Numbered from the stretch's first letter, positions 10,967 through 22,015 are shown. The stretch: 64,000 nt of DNA from Ectobius pallidus (GCA_964059195.1 CAXKWD010000007.1:63054705-63118704); one strand, 5' to 3'. Notes: generated from the letters alone by a model not told the origin. Translations and numbers: made by a program.

Positions 10967-11476
10967 TAATAAAATAGGTATTGCACACAGTGTGCATTCT
11001 TATTGAGCATGTTCTCGCGGAGCACTTTGTGATGTGATACCTATCACACGGTCTACCACCAAGCTCATCCACACAGTGATCACTAGGGTCATGGTAGGTT
11101 TTAGTTGAACATATCCCGTGGTGGAAACCGTGCACCGCTAAGCCCGTGACTATCCTTCTTAACTTAAAGTTGGTCTCTGTCCGCTCTCGTGTTGTCATCG
11201 CTTCTGTCTGGTAGAATTCTTCCCATATATCAGCTTTCTTGCTGTCCAGTTCCATCATTAGTCGATTATATGCATCCGTAGATGGCACAAGCAGTCTGAC
11301 TCACAGGTCTTGGATGAAATATGGCTCTCTGGCTAGCACATACACCAGTCGCGACAGGGTGAATTTTGAGAGGCCCATAACCCTCTTTAGGTACCTTGCT
11401 TTTAGGTTTTCAATCAACCTGAGTTGGTTCAGTGTCAGGTGTTCCCATATGAGATCCAGGCCATATGTGATCGTCG
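10967..11476 (-). mobile_element. 5'-truncated LINE, ORF2 C-terminal fragment
   Basis: The minus strand reads the post-RT part of a LINE: LKRVMGLSKFTLSRLVY, then after a stop SKKADIWEEFYQTEAMT and CDRYHITKC. A 15/16 match (AAAGTCAGATATATAT at 10951-10966; AAAGTCAGACATATAT at 11477-11492) brackets it and is probably the target duplication. No clear poly-A or tail repeat is seen. The 178-residue frame at 10752-11288 runs past the element into flanking DNA. Confidence 0.65.
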
Positions 11477-11800
11477 AAAGTCAGACATATATATGCAATA
11501 TAATATTTCATTTTATTCTTATGAACATTTATTATTGAACAATAAGGCAACAAAGAAATTAAATATGAAAAACCAGTGGGCCTAGGCCTAATTTACAGTG
11601 ATCACGATATAGCATCACGATATAGCCTGTGGACCAGTATACTTAGGGTATGTAATCAATTTATCATGCTTGCACATGCATGAACATAATTGAGGAGCTT
11701 GTTTCCAAAAGGTACCAAATCCATCTCAAAGATTTATTTATTTATTTATTTATTTATGTCTTTTGATCATACAAGATGACATGAGACAGGTGAACATATA

Positions 11801-12320
11801 CAGGGTCTTTATTATAAGTTGAGACGGGGGCGACGGAAGGCTTGAGACCGGGTGACAGAAGGCGCGCGCAGCCGGTCTGACCTTGATGCAACATCGGCAC
11901 GTGCAGTTATTGTTAAAGTGTCAACATGGTGAGACCCATTTCGCTGCAGCATCGTATTTTTCTGTGTAAACATTATTTTAAATACGAGTCTGCTGGACGT
12001 GTACGTGATGAAGATAAGGTTTATCGAACAAATCCTCACACATTGGAGAAGCTGGAAGAAAACATTACGAATGAAATTAGGGGCATTACAGTGGAAGAAC
12101 TCACTCGCGTCAGCCAGAATGTGGTTTCCAGATACAATGCCTGTATAACACAGGAAGGACGACACTTCCAACATATGTTATAAGGTAAGATATGTAATAC
12201 TTTATATAGCCTACACTTTAAGCAGGGAAGCCGCGCGCGCGTCACCGGCGGCTAATGCGGACTCCGTAGCGGAGAGTGAAAACACCGGTCGCCCCGTCTT
12301 AACTTATAATAAAGACCCTG
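11801..12320 (+). mobile_element. Internally deleted mariner element
   Basis: Near-perfect 31-bp TIRs begin CAGGGTCTTTATTATAAG at both ends, flanked by TA (11799-11800 and 12321-12322). At 520 bp it is a deletion derivative. The ends sit in high-GC sub-terminal DNA. Confidence 0.92.
11926..12183 (+). CDS. In-frame N-C fusion of a mariner-type transposase (85 aa)
   Basis: Residues 1-24 (MVRPISLQHRIFLCKHYF) look like the start of a mariner/Tc1 helix-turn-helix. Residues about 35-85 (NPHTLEKLEEN, VEELTRVSQNVVSR, GRHFQHML) match the C-terminal tail of the same class. The whole DDE core is missing, yet the joint keeps one open frame from ATG to stop. It cannot catalyse transposition. Whether it is expressed is unknown. 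Confidence 0.7.
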   Translation: MVRPISLQHRIFLCKHYFKYESAGRVRDEDKVYRTNPHTLEKLEENITNEIRGITVEELTRVSQNVVSRYNACITQEGRHFQHML

Positions 12321-12365
12321 TAGTTATATATACAGTATAGAAAGATAATAAAAAGAGAAGACTAA

Positions 12366-12793
12366 TGCCCGGTTTCTACAAACTTGTGAATTACCTATGG
12401 GTAAATTACCCATGGACAAATTAGTTCCATTTAACCTACAATGATATAATGAGCAAGGCCTTGGAGTTGTACAGTTAATTCAATTCAGAAGGCTTTGATT
12501 CTCATTGTTATTGATCCTATGAAAGGTTAAATTTTATCCAGCCATCCATGAAAGGACAAATTAACCCAAAGATTTACCCTTGGACAGATCTAGCCCGAGT
12601 TTGTAGGAACATTTTTTCTGTCATTTTCATATTTACCTAGAGGACATTTATCTAGAAACTCGCCACAAGTGTAAGTGATTGCTATCTTTAAATTATTTGT
12701 GTTTGTGTGGTGTTATTCTTGTGTAAATTGTGTAAATTCTGTGCATTAGATAATTTACCCATAGCTAATTCGCGAGTTTATAGAAACCGGCCA
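12366..12793. mobile_element. PIF/Harbinger-type MITE
   Basis: Imperfect TIRs of about 40 bp begin TGCCCGGTTTCTACAAAC on the left and TGGCCGGTTTCTATAAAC on the right. TAA flanks both ends (12363-12365 and 12794-12796). A TWA 3-bp duplication is the Harbinger/Tourist signature. No coding. Confidence 0.85.
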
Positions 12794-13129
12794 TAAGTGT
12801 TCTAATTACTGGATATTTACAAGCAGATATCGGTCACTTAGATACAGATGTGGATCAACAAAAACAATGTGTGTTTATAACAATATCTGCACCCAGATAT
12901 AACTGGGCAGGAGTTTTCAGTAGCCTAAGCTGAAACATATTTACATAATATGTATATAATAATACCGCTGTTTAGTAAAATCAGAGATAATAGCATAAAA
13001 TTATCTTTTATATAGATTGCATTAAGTACCTTCTGGGATCAATCTTAGCTTATTGATGTTACAGTAGGAATGGAGCTGAAGTTGTAGTATTCCTCAATAC
13101 TATAAAACATGATTCAAGCAATTATTTCT

Positions 13130-13587
13130 TTAGTGTGGTTTTAAATTTGTTTGCACGTTTTATGTCTTTCAGATATTGTGGTAGTTGGTTAAATAGGTGA
13201 ATTCCATTATATGTTGGTCCTTTCTGGAATAAGGTTGTACTGTGAGGGGGATAGATAGGTCGGATTTGTTTCTAGTGTTGTGGTTATGGATGCTTTCAAT
13301 TCTGGTGTAGTCGTTTATGTGTTTTTTAACGAATAACAATAGTTGAAATATATAAATAGTTGGTAGAGGCATAATTTGCAAGGCTTTGAAGGTAGGCTTA
13401 CATGAATCAGTTCTTTTTGCTCCATGTAGGACTCTAACGATTCTTTTCTGAAGCCTAAATATTGATGCGCTTTTGGTGCTATTACCCCAAAAACTAATCC
13501 CGTATCTGATAATGCTATGTACATGTGCAAAGTAAAGAGATCTGGTTGTGGATGGGTTTGTGACTTTTTTGATGTGGTAGATTGCAT
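13130..13587 (-). pseudogene. CR1-like ORF2 C-terminal region
   Basis: Two overlapping minus frames carry LDTGLVFG-like and HNHNTRNKSDL motifs, the His-Asn-x-Asn-Thr-Arg signature downstream of RT in CR1/Jockey-type LINEs. A tail LKDIKRANKFKTTLKK follows to about 13100. Frameshifted. Confidence 0.7.
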
Positions 13588-13849
13588 ATACGAATTTTCC
13601 TAATTTCTTACTTATTTCTTTGATATGGGGGCTCCAGGTCAGGTGTTCGTCTATGATTATGCCCAGGAATTTTGATGATGGAGCATAAGTAATGGAGTTT
13701 TCAAATGTAATGGTCGGCTTTTAGGGATTTTTATTCCTTTTATGGTGGAAGGATATCGCTATTGATTTACTTACATTAAGTATGAGGCCATTTATACTGA
13801 ACCAATTTAAGAGTTGCTGTGTCACTGTTTCGATACTGCTCTTAAGGTG

Positions 13850-14904
13850 GATTTGATTTTTGCCAGTTAGCAGAATGTTTGTGTCATCCGCAAACAGGGT
13901 GGTGAGTTCAGAATCGTTATTTAATGGAAGGTCATTGATAAAAAGTATGAAAAGAAGGGGAACAAGGACTGAGCCTGAGGGACTACATATTGTGATATTT
14001 TCTTTCCAGACATGTATTTTTCAATTTTTTTGTTTGGATAAGAAATTTCAACTACATGGTTACGATTATAGATGTATGATTTTAACCAGTTTAAGGCTGC
14101 CCCTCTTATCCCATAGTTTTCTAATTTCATTAGTAGCAGATCATGATCCAATATGTCAAAGGCTTTAGATAAATCTAGGAATAGAGCAATGCAACTTTGT
14201 CCTGAATCGAGTATGAATCTAACGTGCTCAATGAATTTATGGACTGCTGTTTCAATTGATTTTCCTTTTATGAAGCCATGTTGGTGTTCTGTTATTATTT
14301 CACAGTGTGTCAGAAATGATGACAGTCGGTTAAACATAATTTTCTCTAAGATTTTGGATATAGGTGATAGGAGGGATATTGGTTGGTAGTTCTCCACGTT
14401 GTCTTTGGGGCCTTTTTTATATATGGGCTTTATAATTGCGGTTTTTAATATATCTGGAAACTGGCCTGTTGAGAGAGATAAGTTCGGTAGGTGACAAAGA
14501 GGATCTATAAGATGTTCTTTACATGATTTTATTAGAGAAGTGGGGATTCCATCTATTCCTACTGAGTTTTTACTGGCAAGGTTGTTAATAATATTCAATA
14601 GTTCATTTCTTTCTACAGGATGAAGAAAGATAGTATTGTCATTTTTGTTAAGGTTGGGTCTAACTTGGAGAGCTGTTGAAGTAGTTGCGTGTTTTTTGTG
14701 AATAATTTTTTTGGCTATGGAGCTGGAGTGGTTATTGAAGATTGAGGCAACTTGTTTAGGGTCAGATATTAGTTTGTTAAGGGGATTTTTTATTGTTATT
14801 GATATAGGGTCATCCTTATTTTTAATAGATATCTCATCATTAATTATAGTCCACATTGCTTTAGACTTGTTGTTAGCTTTGTTTATGTAATTATCATTAC
14901 TCAA
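13850..14904 (-). pseudogene. CR1-like reverse transcriptase
   Basis: The main frame (14904-13921) has IIKPIYKKG, YQPISLL, LEKIMFNRL and LDLSKAFDILDHD. A missing base near 13980 shifts the frame in the middle of the Pro-Gln-Gly block. The catalytic FADD is intact in the shifted frame (13883-13894), so this one change separates the two parts of the RT core. Reads as a recently disabled copy. Confidence 0.85.
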
Positions 14905-15057
14905 TTTTTTAGCTGCTTTAATTACTTTATTGAATGTTTTTTTGTATATTTTGGTGTAATTTAGTATTCTAGGATCTTGGGTAGTTTCTGAAAGTTTAGA
15001 GAGGCGTTTTAGATTTTTACTGGAGATTTTTATTCCTGTTGTTATCCATGGTTTCCT

Positions 15058-15459
15058 TCATTGATGAGTCATTAACTTGGTAATTGGGATTGCAATATCC
15101 ATGTTGCAATTTAGGATGTTTAGGAGCTCTTTGCAAGCAAGATTGACTGATTGAAGCTGATATAATCTATCCCATGTTTCTTGTTCTAGGAGTTGATTTA
15201 GATTACATAGGTTGGATCTGTTGTATTTCCTGCCATATTTGTATTTGATAAGTGGATGTTTGGAGTTTTTGGTGGCTTTCGGATGGGGATTGAATATACT
15301 TATTGATTGTGCAGAGTGATCTGACAACCCAGCATCAAAGACAGATGCTTGGTAGATTAAGTTTGGTTTGTTGACAATACATTGGTCAATTCTAGTTTGG
15401 GAGTGGGCATTTATTCGGGTAGGCTCATTGATTAGCGTTTTTAGGCTATAGATTAGCAT
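15058..15459 (-). pseudogene. CR1-like endonuclease C-terminal half
   Basis: Contains NEPTRIN, TRIDQCIVN and the terminal catalytic GLSDHSAQ. It continues the endonuclease from beyond the mariner. A stop near 15058 and a frame change separate it from the RT frame. Confidence 0.8.
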
Positions 15460-15635
15460 GAGCTCTGCAAGTTCTTGTTTAATATTTTTTGCAAAGTCAA
15501 TATACAGGGTGAGTCAAAAAGGACTTTACAACTTTGAAATCTTATAGAAATTTATTGATTAGACTTACAGAATCAGTAACGGTGTCATTTTGTAGCAAAA
15601 CACTTCAAGTTTGATTCACGTTTATTGTAAAGTTC

Positions 15636-16673
15636 TCATTTTCGTTCGATGTGACTGCCATTTGTGATTCGGCAAACATCCCACCGAAAATCAATTTCTT
15701 GCCACACTCGTTCTAACAAATCGGGCGTAACTTCATGAACTGCAGCAGAGATTCTGTTTCTAAGATCGTGAAGACACTGTGGTAGGGGTGGAATGTACAC
15801 TTTATCTTTAATGAAACCCCAGAGGAAAAAGTCCATAGGCGTCAAGTCGGGGGAGCGAGGTGGCCATGCAATTGGCCCTGCACGTCCAATCCACCGACCA
15901 GGGAAGCGACCATCTGGGAAATCCCGAACTTCTGTGAGGAAATGAGGTGGTGCCCCGTCTTGTTGGTAGTAGAAAGGCACAGCTTGTTGTTCATCTTCAT
16001 CTAATTGAGGAATCAAAAAGTTCTCCAACATATCAAGATAAATAACACCATTAACATTTCTCTCCATGAAGAAAAATGGCCCGTAAACTTTAAATTTACT
16101 AATTGCACAAAACACATTCACTTTCGGACTATCATGAACGTGTTCAAGGGTTTCTCTTGGGTTTTCAGACCCCCAGATTCTGCAATTATGGGTGTTTACC
16201 TTGCCACTAATGTGAAATGTCGACTCATCGCTGAAAATTATTGAGTTTAAGAATGTTTCATCTTCCTCTATCCTATTCAGCATTTCAGCACAGAACTCTA
16301 AACGAGCAACTTTATCTTGGTCAGTAATATGTTGTACCATTGTAAATCTGTATGGTTTTAAGAGTAAGCATTTTCGTAGCACTCGCCAAACAGTCTTTTG
16401 TGGAATTCCAATCTCTCGAGAAGCATGCCGCGTAGATTTTTTCGGGCTACGGGCAAAGCTTTCCCTAATCTGTTCGACAACAGCATCACACACACTCGGG
16501 CGACCTGGTGATTTTGCATGATGAACAGAACAACCAGTCTCAACTAAATTATTGTACCAACTGTAAATAGTAGGCCTGCTTGGAGGGTCTTTTCTGAATT
16601 CGTTGCGAGATCTACGCTGCACACTAGTTGCAGAGTTTGTTTCATGAAACCACTGCCTTCTAGATTGTATCAC
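15636..16673 (-). CDS. Mariner-type transposase, DD41D pattern, 345 aa, open
   Basis: This cuts and pastes the element at TA sites. An N-terminal helix-turn-helix (FRKDPPSRPTIYSWYNNL, then GIPQKTVWRVLRK) is followed by the DDE core: first Asp in IIFSDESTFH, second in YQQDGAPPHF, third in DLTPMDFFLWG. I count 41 residues between the second and third Asp, the DD41D arrangement. The length is normal and no stop or shift is visible, so it may still be active. The start Met lies about 20 bp from the nested MITE, which occupies the upstream region and could affect expression. Confidence 0.9.
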   Translation of the reverse strand: MIQSRRQWFHETNSATSVQRRSRNEFRKDPPSRPTIYSWYNNLVETGCSVHHAKSPGRPSVCDAVVEQIRESFARSPKKSTRHASREIGIPQKTVWRVLRKCLLLKPYRFTMVQHITDQDKVARLEFCAEMLNRIEEDETFLNSIIFSDESTFHISGKVNTHNCRIWGSENPRETLEHVHDSPKVNVFCAISKFKVYGPFFFMERNVNGVIYLDMLENFLIPQLDEDEQQAVPFYYQQDGAPPHFLTEVRDFPDGRFPGRWIGRAGPIAWPPRSPDLTPMDFFLWGFIKDKVYIPPLPQCLHDLRNRISAAVHEVTPDLLERVWQEIDFRWDVCRITNGSHIERK

Positions 16674-16692
16674 TCGTGTTTACTCGTGTATA

Positions 16693-17190
16693 CACTGCCT
16701 GTCCAATACGGCTAATTTTGCATACTCGGCGACATTACAGATAGCAGCACCATTCACACCCAGATTGCTTCTTGTTTTTTGCTACGACATTGTTGATTAT
16801 GTAGTGCTGCCACCGCCGTCTCGTAATATAGTAACATTCTCTTGGGAAATATACCCTAAAAATTTTCTCAAAGCATAAATTGAATGTTTTTTAATTATTG
16901 CTCCAAAATTCCATTTCAAGGTAAGTGTCATATACTGGAATAATATTATGTTCTAAACAAATAACACAAATATCTGTGTCTGTTTAGGCCTAATGCTTAT
17001 TTTAATGCAGCAAACGCATAGAAGCAATGCCTTCTAGACTCTGTTACTCGTGTATTCTCGAGACGGCGGTTGTATAGGTGGCGGTGATTGGTGCAATGTG
17101 GGTGTGAATTGTGTCGCCTCTACTGGAGAAATTATGCAATTGAGAAATACTCTAAACTCCATGTTAAAATAAAGCATAGGACAGGCAGTG
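16693..17190. mobile_element. MITE nested in the mariner 5' region
   Basis: The ends are CACTGCCTGTCC and GGACAGGCAGTG, with TA on each side (16691-16692, 17191-17192). Imperfect inverted similarity extends inward (shared ATTCACACCC and CCGCCGTCTCG). No ORF. It lies between the transposase start and the right TIR. Confidence 0.8.
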
Positions 17191-17434
17191 TAATTCTCGA
17201 GACGGCGGTGCATGAAACAATAACACACAGCGAGCACGTTCCGCACCAGTGAAAGTAGCCATTTTAACAACAATGCTGCTGGCGCTAGCAGTGGCGCAGT
17301 TTGGTACTGCAAGACTATGTGATCAAACTTGAAGTGTTTTGCTACAAAATGACACCGTTACTGATTCTGTAAGTCTAATCAATAAATTTCTATAAGATTT
17401 CAAAGTTGTAAAGTCCTTTTTGACTCACGGTGTA

Positions 17435-18384
17435 TATATCGTTTTGTCGGTGTGGTAGTAGTATAGTATGTTATCTAACCTTTCTATGAGGAGATCAATG
17501 TTACTGTCTGGAGACCTATAGAGGCATATTATTACTGTTTTGAGGGACGGAATTTCTATAATGGATGATTCAAAATGTTGTTCAGTGTTGAGATGGATGA
17601 AGCGATCAATTGTCTTTACTTCTAGGTTGTTTTTAGTGAAAATGCATGATCCACCATGTTTATTGGTTGATCTGTAGTAGTATGCACTATGTTTGTATTG
17701 AGGAATACTTACAAGCTCCAGCTCTTCTTTGCACATCCAATGTTCTGTAATACATACAATATATGGTTTATGTTCATCTAAGGTAATTTGTAGGTTGAGA
17801 ATTTTATTACGAAGACATTGCATGTTTATGTGGAATAGATTAAGATCTACTGTAAAAAAACTATCTTCGTATTTTGATGGCTTCTTCCTTGTTCTTGTTG
17901 GTCTGATAGAGTCAGGTTGTGATTGTTCACGTTGGGAGGCTGGTTGGTCTTCTGGTTGGGTTATGTGCATTTCTTTTGGGTGGGATGCTTGCATTGCTTC
18001 TTTTTTAGGTTCATTATGGGTCGGTCGCATAGGTCCTTGTTGTGGTTCTTCTTCTTCTGTCGGGTTATCTAAGCACATTTGTGAATGCAGGTTGAGTTGT
18101 TGTTCTGTTAGGTCATCTAAGTATAGTTCAGTGTTAGGCTCTAAGCGGTTTGCTGGTTCCGATCGGGTTTCATTGTTGTGGTCTGCACGGGTTGGTTGCA
18201 TTATTTCATCTAGTGTGGAAGGGTTGAGTGCTTCTTCTGTCAGGTCTATAAGGCATGATTCATTATCTGGTCTAGAGTTGTTTGTTAGCCTCGGTGGGGT
18301 GTTTAATTTGGTGATTGGCCTTAAAGGGGTTATAAATTCTTTGAGTTCTGCGATGATTTTCTTCTTTCCTGATGTGTTTAGGTG
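17435..18384 (-). pseudogene. CR1-like esterase tail fused in frame to endonuclease
   Basis: The frame starts with the esterase tail (HLNTSGKKKIIAELKEF), then a long polar linker rich in Glu, Asn and Pro, then the endonuclease start: LFHINMQCLRNK, ITEHWM, GGSCIF. There is no stop between esterase and endonuclease, so in this element the two lie on one ORF. The frame is cut at 17434 by the mariner insertion. Confidence 0.75.
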
Positions 18385-18389
18385 AAGGC

Positions 18390-18532
18390 TATAATAAAAC
18401 AACGTATTCCCACTGACGAGTGGCACAGACTAAATTTTATTTAGAGACAAAAGACAAACAAACATGTCTACCGACAATGCAAGACAGATGGCAGCACTAG
18501 TAACATATTGTGTAGATATTAGACCTTTAACA
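18390..18532 (-). repeat. Copia 3' LTR
   Basis: 143 bp, identical by eye to the other LTR. It begins TGTTAAAGG on the minus strand and ends TTATTATA. A short purine tract (AGTGGGGG on the minus strand, about 18533-18540) precedes it and would prime plus-strand synthesis. Confidence 0.95.
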
Positions 18533-18569
18533 CCCCCACTATATCTAACAATATGGATATACAAAAATA

Positions 18570-19952
18570 TTACAATCTTTGAATACCTAATACATCCAAA
18601 AACTTATAATGTTTCATAACACATAAAGCCTTCGTGAATACATCAGCTGGCATCTCAGCTGTAGGCAAATACTTCACATTTACAATTTTATTTACTACAC
18701 ATTCTCTACAAAAGTGAAACTTAATGTCTATGTGTTTTGTACGCTTGTGAAACATTGGATTCATAGTTAGCTTTTGTGCACTCTGATTATCGTTGAACAA
18801 ATCAATGGTATACAAATTTTGTGTAATTTCATATAGTAAGTTTCTCAAATAAACAGCTTCTTGACATGCTTCTGTAATAGCCATATATTCGGCCTCACTA
18901 CTAGACAAGGCTACAGTAGTTTGTTTTTTAGTTTCCCAAGAAATTACACAACCAGATAAAGTGAAACAATATCCTGTATATGACTTCCTATCCATAACAT
19001 TTGCACCCCAATCTGCATCTACATATCCTTCTAATATTGAATTTCCATCAGCAGTGTACTTCAAACCGTAATTTTTAGTACATTTTAAATATCTCAATAG
19101 ACGCTTTACATATGCACAATGTTCTCTAGAATAGCAATTGTAAAATTGACTCAAAAATCCAACTGCATAAGTAATATCAGGTCTGGTTAGAACTGCTAAG
19201 TACATTAGACAACCAATAACTTGCTGATATGGGAATTTTCCAACATAGTTTTCCCCTTTAGATACATGCAACTTAGTTTCCATAGGAGTCTGAATGGGTT
19301 TGCATTGACTCATGTTAAATCTTTGCAACACCTGATCAATATAATCAGACTGGTTCAATGTGATAGTTTTCTCAGACTTATTAACACTTACATTGACACC
19401 AAGACACTTTCTGATTTCACCTAAATCTTTAAGTTTGAAATGGCTAGCTAATTCATTTTTCAAATATTCTGTTTCTTTACAATCATTTGAAAAAATAAAA
19501 AAATCATCCACAAAAAGTGTAACAATAGTCCTCAAATTATTTCTGACTTTTGTGAACATACATGGTTCTATCTTAGATCTCTTATAACCAATATTTAACA
19601 AACATTCATCCACTTTCCTGTACCATGCTCTCGAAGATTGTTTAAGCCCGTAGATTGCCTTTTTTAATTTAAGTACTTGACCCTCATGGGTCTGCTCGGA
19701 AAATCCTTCTGGCAACTGCATAAAAATGGTTTCATCAAGAGCACCATTCAGAAAGGCTGTAGTTACATCAAGGTGAGTAATGTCAAATCCTAACTTAACT
19801 GACAATGCAAATAGTAACCTCAATGTAGTATGCCTCACAACAGGAGAAAATGTTTCTGTATAGTCTATACCTTCAACTTGTGAAAAACCTTTAGCAACTA
19901 AACGTGCACGGAACCGAACTTTGTTATCACTATCATATTTTTTACGAAGCAC
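18570..19952 (-). CDS. Copia reverse transcriptase and RNase H, N-terminally truncated
   Basis: 460 open residues: RARLVAKGFSQVEGIDY, TTAFLNGALDETIFMQLP, AIYGLKQSSRAWY, the catalytic LFVDDFFIF, then RNase H with GYCFTLSGCVISW, ALSSSEAEYMAI and HIDIKFHFCRE. The RT frame begins upstream of the first Met (RVVQCKWV at about 19965), directly at the deletion joint. So RT is not independently translated unless by chance from this Met. Catalytic residues are present. Confidence 0.93.
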   Translation of the reverse strand: MLRKKYDSDNKVRFRARLVAKGFSQVEGIDYTETFSPVVRHTTLRLLFALSVKLGFDITHLDVTTAFLNGALDETIFMQLPEGFSEQTHEGQVLKLKKAIYGLKQSSRAWYRKVDECLLNIGYKRSKIEPCMFTKVRNNLRTIVTLFVDDFFIFSNDCKETEYLKNELASHFKLKDLGEIRKCLGVNVSVNKSEKTITLNQSDYIDQVLQRFNMSQCKPIQTPMETKLHVSKGENYVGKFPYQQVIGCLMYLAVLTRPDITYAVGFLSQFYNCYSREHCAYVKRLLRYLKCTKNYGLKYTADGNSILEGYVDADWGANVMDRKSYTGYCFTLSGCVISWETKKQTTVALSSSEAEYMAITEACQEAVYLRNLLYEITQNLYTIDLFNDNQSAQKLTMNPMFHKRTKHIDIKFHFCRECVVNKIVNVKYLPTAEMPADVFTKALCVMKHYKFLDVLGIQRL

Positions 19953-19959
19953 CCACTTA

Positions 19960-21709
19960 CACTGTACAACCCTACATCTTGTGGACTTTCACATAATTCA
20001 TTTTGTTCTGGGGTGTATGGGTTGCTTTTCTGGTGGATAATACCAGCACTGTTTAGGTAATCTTCAAATTCCTTATTGCAATACTCTAAACCATTATCGC
20101 TTCTTGTCACTTTTATTGTTCTTTTTGTTTGATTTTCCACCTGTGCTTTGAATATCTTGAAATACTTCAGAGCCTCATTTTTGTGCTTCAGAAAATAAAC
20201 AAATGTTATGCGACTGTAATCATCGACAAATAACAAGAAATACCTTGCTCCTCCTATCGATGTAGTCTCCATAGGGCCACAAATGTCTGTGTGCACTAAA
20301 TCTAGCAAGTTGCTGCTTCTCTGACCACTGCCTTTAAATGGTAAGCGACACTGTTTACCTTCACAACATGTTGTACAAGAAGCCTTGCTTATTTCTACTT
20401 TTTCATCAAATGACATTCCCAAGACAGCATTTTTCATTTTATTTAAGTATTCCTTGTTGACATGTCCTAATCTGCGATGCCATGTTACTCCTGACACAGC
20501 TGATGCAGCCAAATACTCCTGGGATACCAAGTTTACTTTGTATACCCCATTGACCAATACTGCTGTAGCGACTAACTGTTGCTTTTTATTGTAAACACAA
20601 CAGCTTTTATCTGTGAAAGACACACTGTTTCCTTTTTTTATTAGTTGACTGACTGATAGTAGGTTAGTAGTCAGAGATGGTATACAGCATACGTCTTCTA
20701 TCACGATGTCGTACTCGCAATCATCAGTTGAAGTCGTTATTTTAACATTGCCAGAACATAATACTGTCATCTTCTCACTATTAGCTACGACAATTCCTTT
20801 ATTTTGTTCATATTTGGCATTCATAACCCAACTTTCGTTTGCTGTTAGGTGTACACTTGCCCCGGAGTCGATATACCAATCATTTTTGTTGAAATTCGCA
20901 CTTAAAAATGCTGCACTAAATGCGTTTGATTGCATTCTTTCTTTATTTTTCTTATTTGCTGAATTATTTTCGTTATTCATGCACTGATTTTTGTAATGGC
21001 CGACTTGTTTACACCGGTAGCATTTCACCGCCTTGGTGTTTGACTTCGACGGAACAGTAGTACTACCAACATTACAATTTTTCTTGGCCATAGACAAATT
21101 ATTCTTATTTTGCTTTGCATGATTTGAATGACTGACGAATGCACCGTTCATTTCATTCTCGTTGTAATCTACCGACTCCATGTCTAATAATTTTGTCTTG
21201 ATATTGTCTGCCGTAATGGAAATGCCCGAATGTTCGATTGCCATGATCATTGGAGCAAAACGATCAGGCAATCCAGCCAACAACAATGACCCTGTCCATT
21301 GATCATTTATTTCAAATCCCGTTCCACTTAATTTCTGCGCTGTATCGATAATCTGCGTCACATATGACGTCATCGAACTGCAATTTTCTCGCCGGATTGA
21401 AATCAGATTTCTCAACAGACTTATTCTCCTTGAAAAGCCACTATCATCAAATAATTGCTGTAGTTTATTCCACAATTCTTTCGAAGATTTAACGGTTTTG
21501 ACGTGGACATACAACGACGGGTCGATGGTCATAATCAATTTGGCTTTTGTTTTTTCGTCATCCGCGCTTGCTATTTCTTTTCCCGGTTCTGGCTTGATAC
21601 AATGCTTCATGCCTTCGAGAACTAAGAAATTTTCTGCAGCGAAACACCACTCCGAATAATTATCGCGTCCCTTTAATTTCGGCACATTGATAAGGTAATT
21701 GGTAGCCAT
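19960..21709 (-). CDS. Copia gag-protease-integrase polyprotein, truncated
   Basis: I take the Met at 21709 (MATNYLINVPKLKGRDNY) as the start, since the ten codons upstream are not family-like. The order is gag (UBN2-type), zinc knuckle CYRCKQVGHYKNQC, aspartic protease WYIDSGASVHLT, pre-integrase HRRLGHVNKEYLNKM, then the integrase core with LVHTDICGPM and RSDNGLEY. It stops being integrase at TPEQNELCESP. The sequence then jumps into RT coding DNA in another frame, so the integrase C-terminus and the RT N-terminus are deleted. Confidence 0.93.
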
Positions 21710-21872
21710 TTTTGACGAACAGTTTTTACACTTATACACTGCGATAATTAATACGATCAGTCAGTTCACAGCTAAATCGCACTGAATACTGTCTTTTAAC
21801 ACTTGCTTTACTGCAAAATCCTTGTTAAAACGACTCAATACCGCGATTTTATGAGCTTCTGGGCCCATAACC

Positions 21873-22015
21873 TATAATAAAACAACGTATTCCCACTGAC
21901 GAGTGGCACAGACTAAATTTTATTTAGAGACAAAAGACAAACAAACATGTCTACCGACAATGCAAGACAGATGGCAGCACTAGTAACATATTGTGTAGAT
22001 ATTAGACCTTTAACA
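21873..22015 (-). repeat. Copia 5' LTR with adjacent primer-binding site
   Basis: Just inside the LTR the minus strand reads GGTTATGGGCCCAGAAGC (21855-21872). This resembles the internal initiator-tRNA-Met primer site used by Copia elements. Confidence 0.92.

Larger units (their letters stand above)
15505..17432 (-). mobile_element. Mariner-family element with 110-bp TIRs
   Basis: The left arm (15505-15617) and right arm (17320-17432) are nearly identical inverted repeats beginning CAGGGTGAGTCAAAAAGG and CACCGTGAGTCAAAAAGG. TA flanks both ends (15503-15504, 17433-17434). It carries one open transposase gene and a nested MITE. It was inserted into the CR1-like LINE endonuclease. Confidence 0.95.
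18390..22015 (-). mobile_element. Copia LTR retrotransposon, young but internally deleted
   Basis: Two 143-bp LTRs (18390-18532, 21873-22015) look identical. AAGGC duplications flank them (18385-18389, 22016-22020). Minus-strand order is LTR, primer-binding site, gag-protease-integrase, RT-RNase H, polypurine tract, LTR. Identical LTRs imply a recent insertion. The coding region lacks the end of integrase and the start of RT. Confidence 0.97.

Noticed and set aside
10752..11288. 178-residue ORF as one gene
   Set aside because: Only its N-terminal half is LINE-like; the rest runs across the insertion boundary into flanking DNA.
11728..11756. TTTA repeat as a LINE tail
   Set aside because: Simple repeat inside the residual TIR element; no LINE coding adjoins it.
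17729..18385. 218-residue plus-strand ORF
   Set aside because: Antisense shadow of the CR1-like esterase-endonuclease frame; Ser/Cys-rich with no domain.
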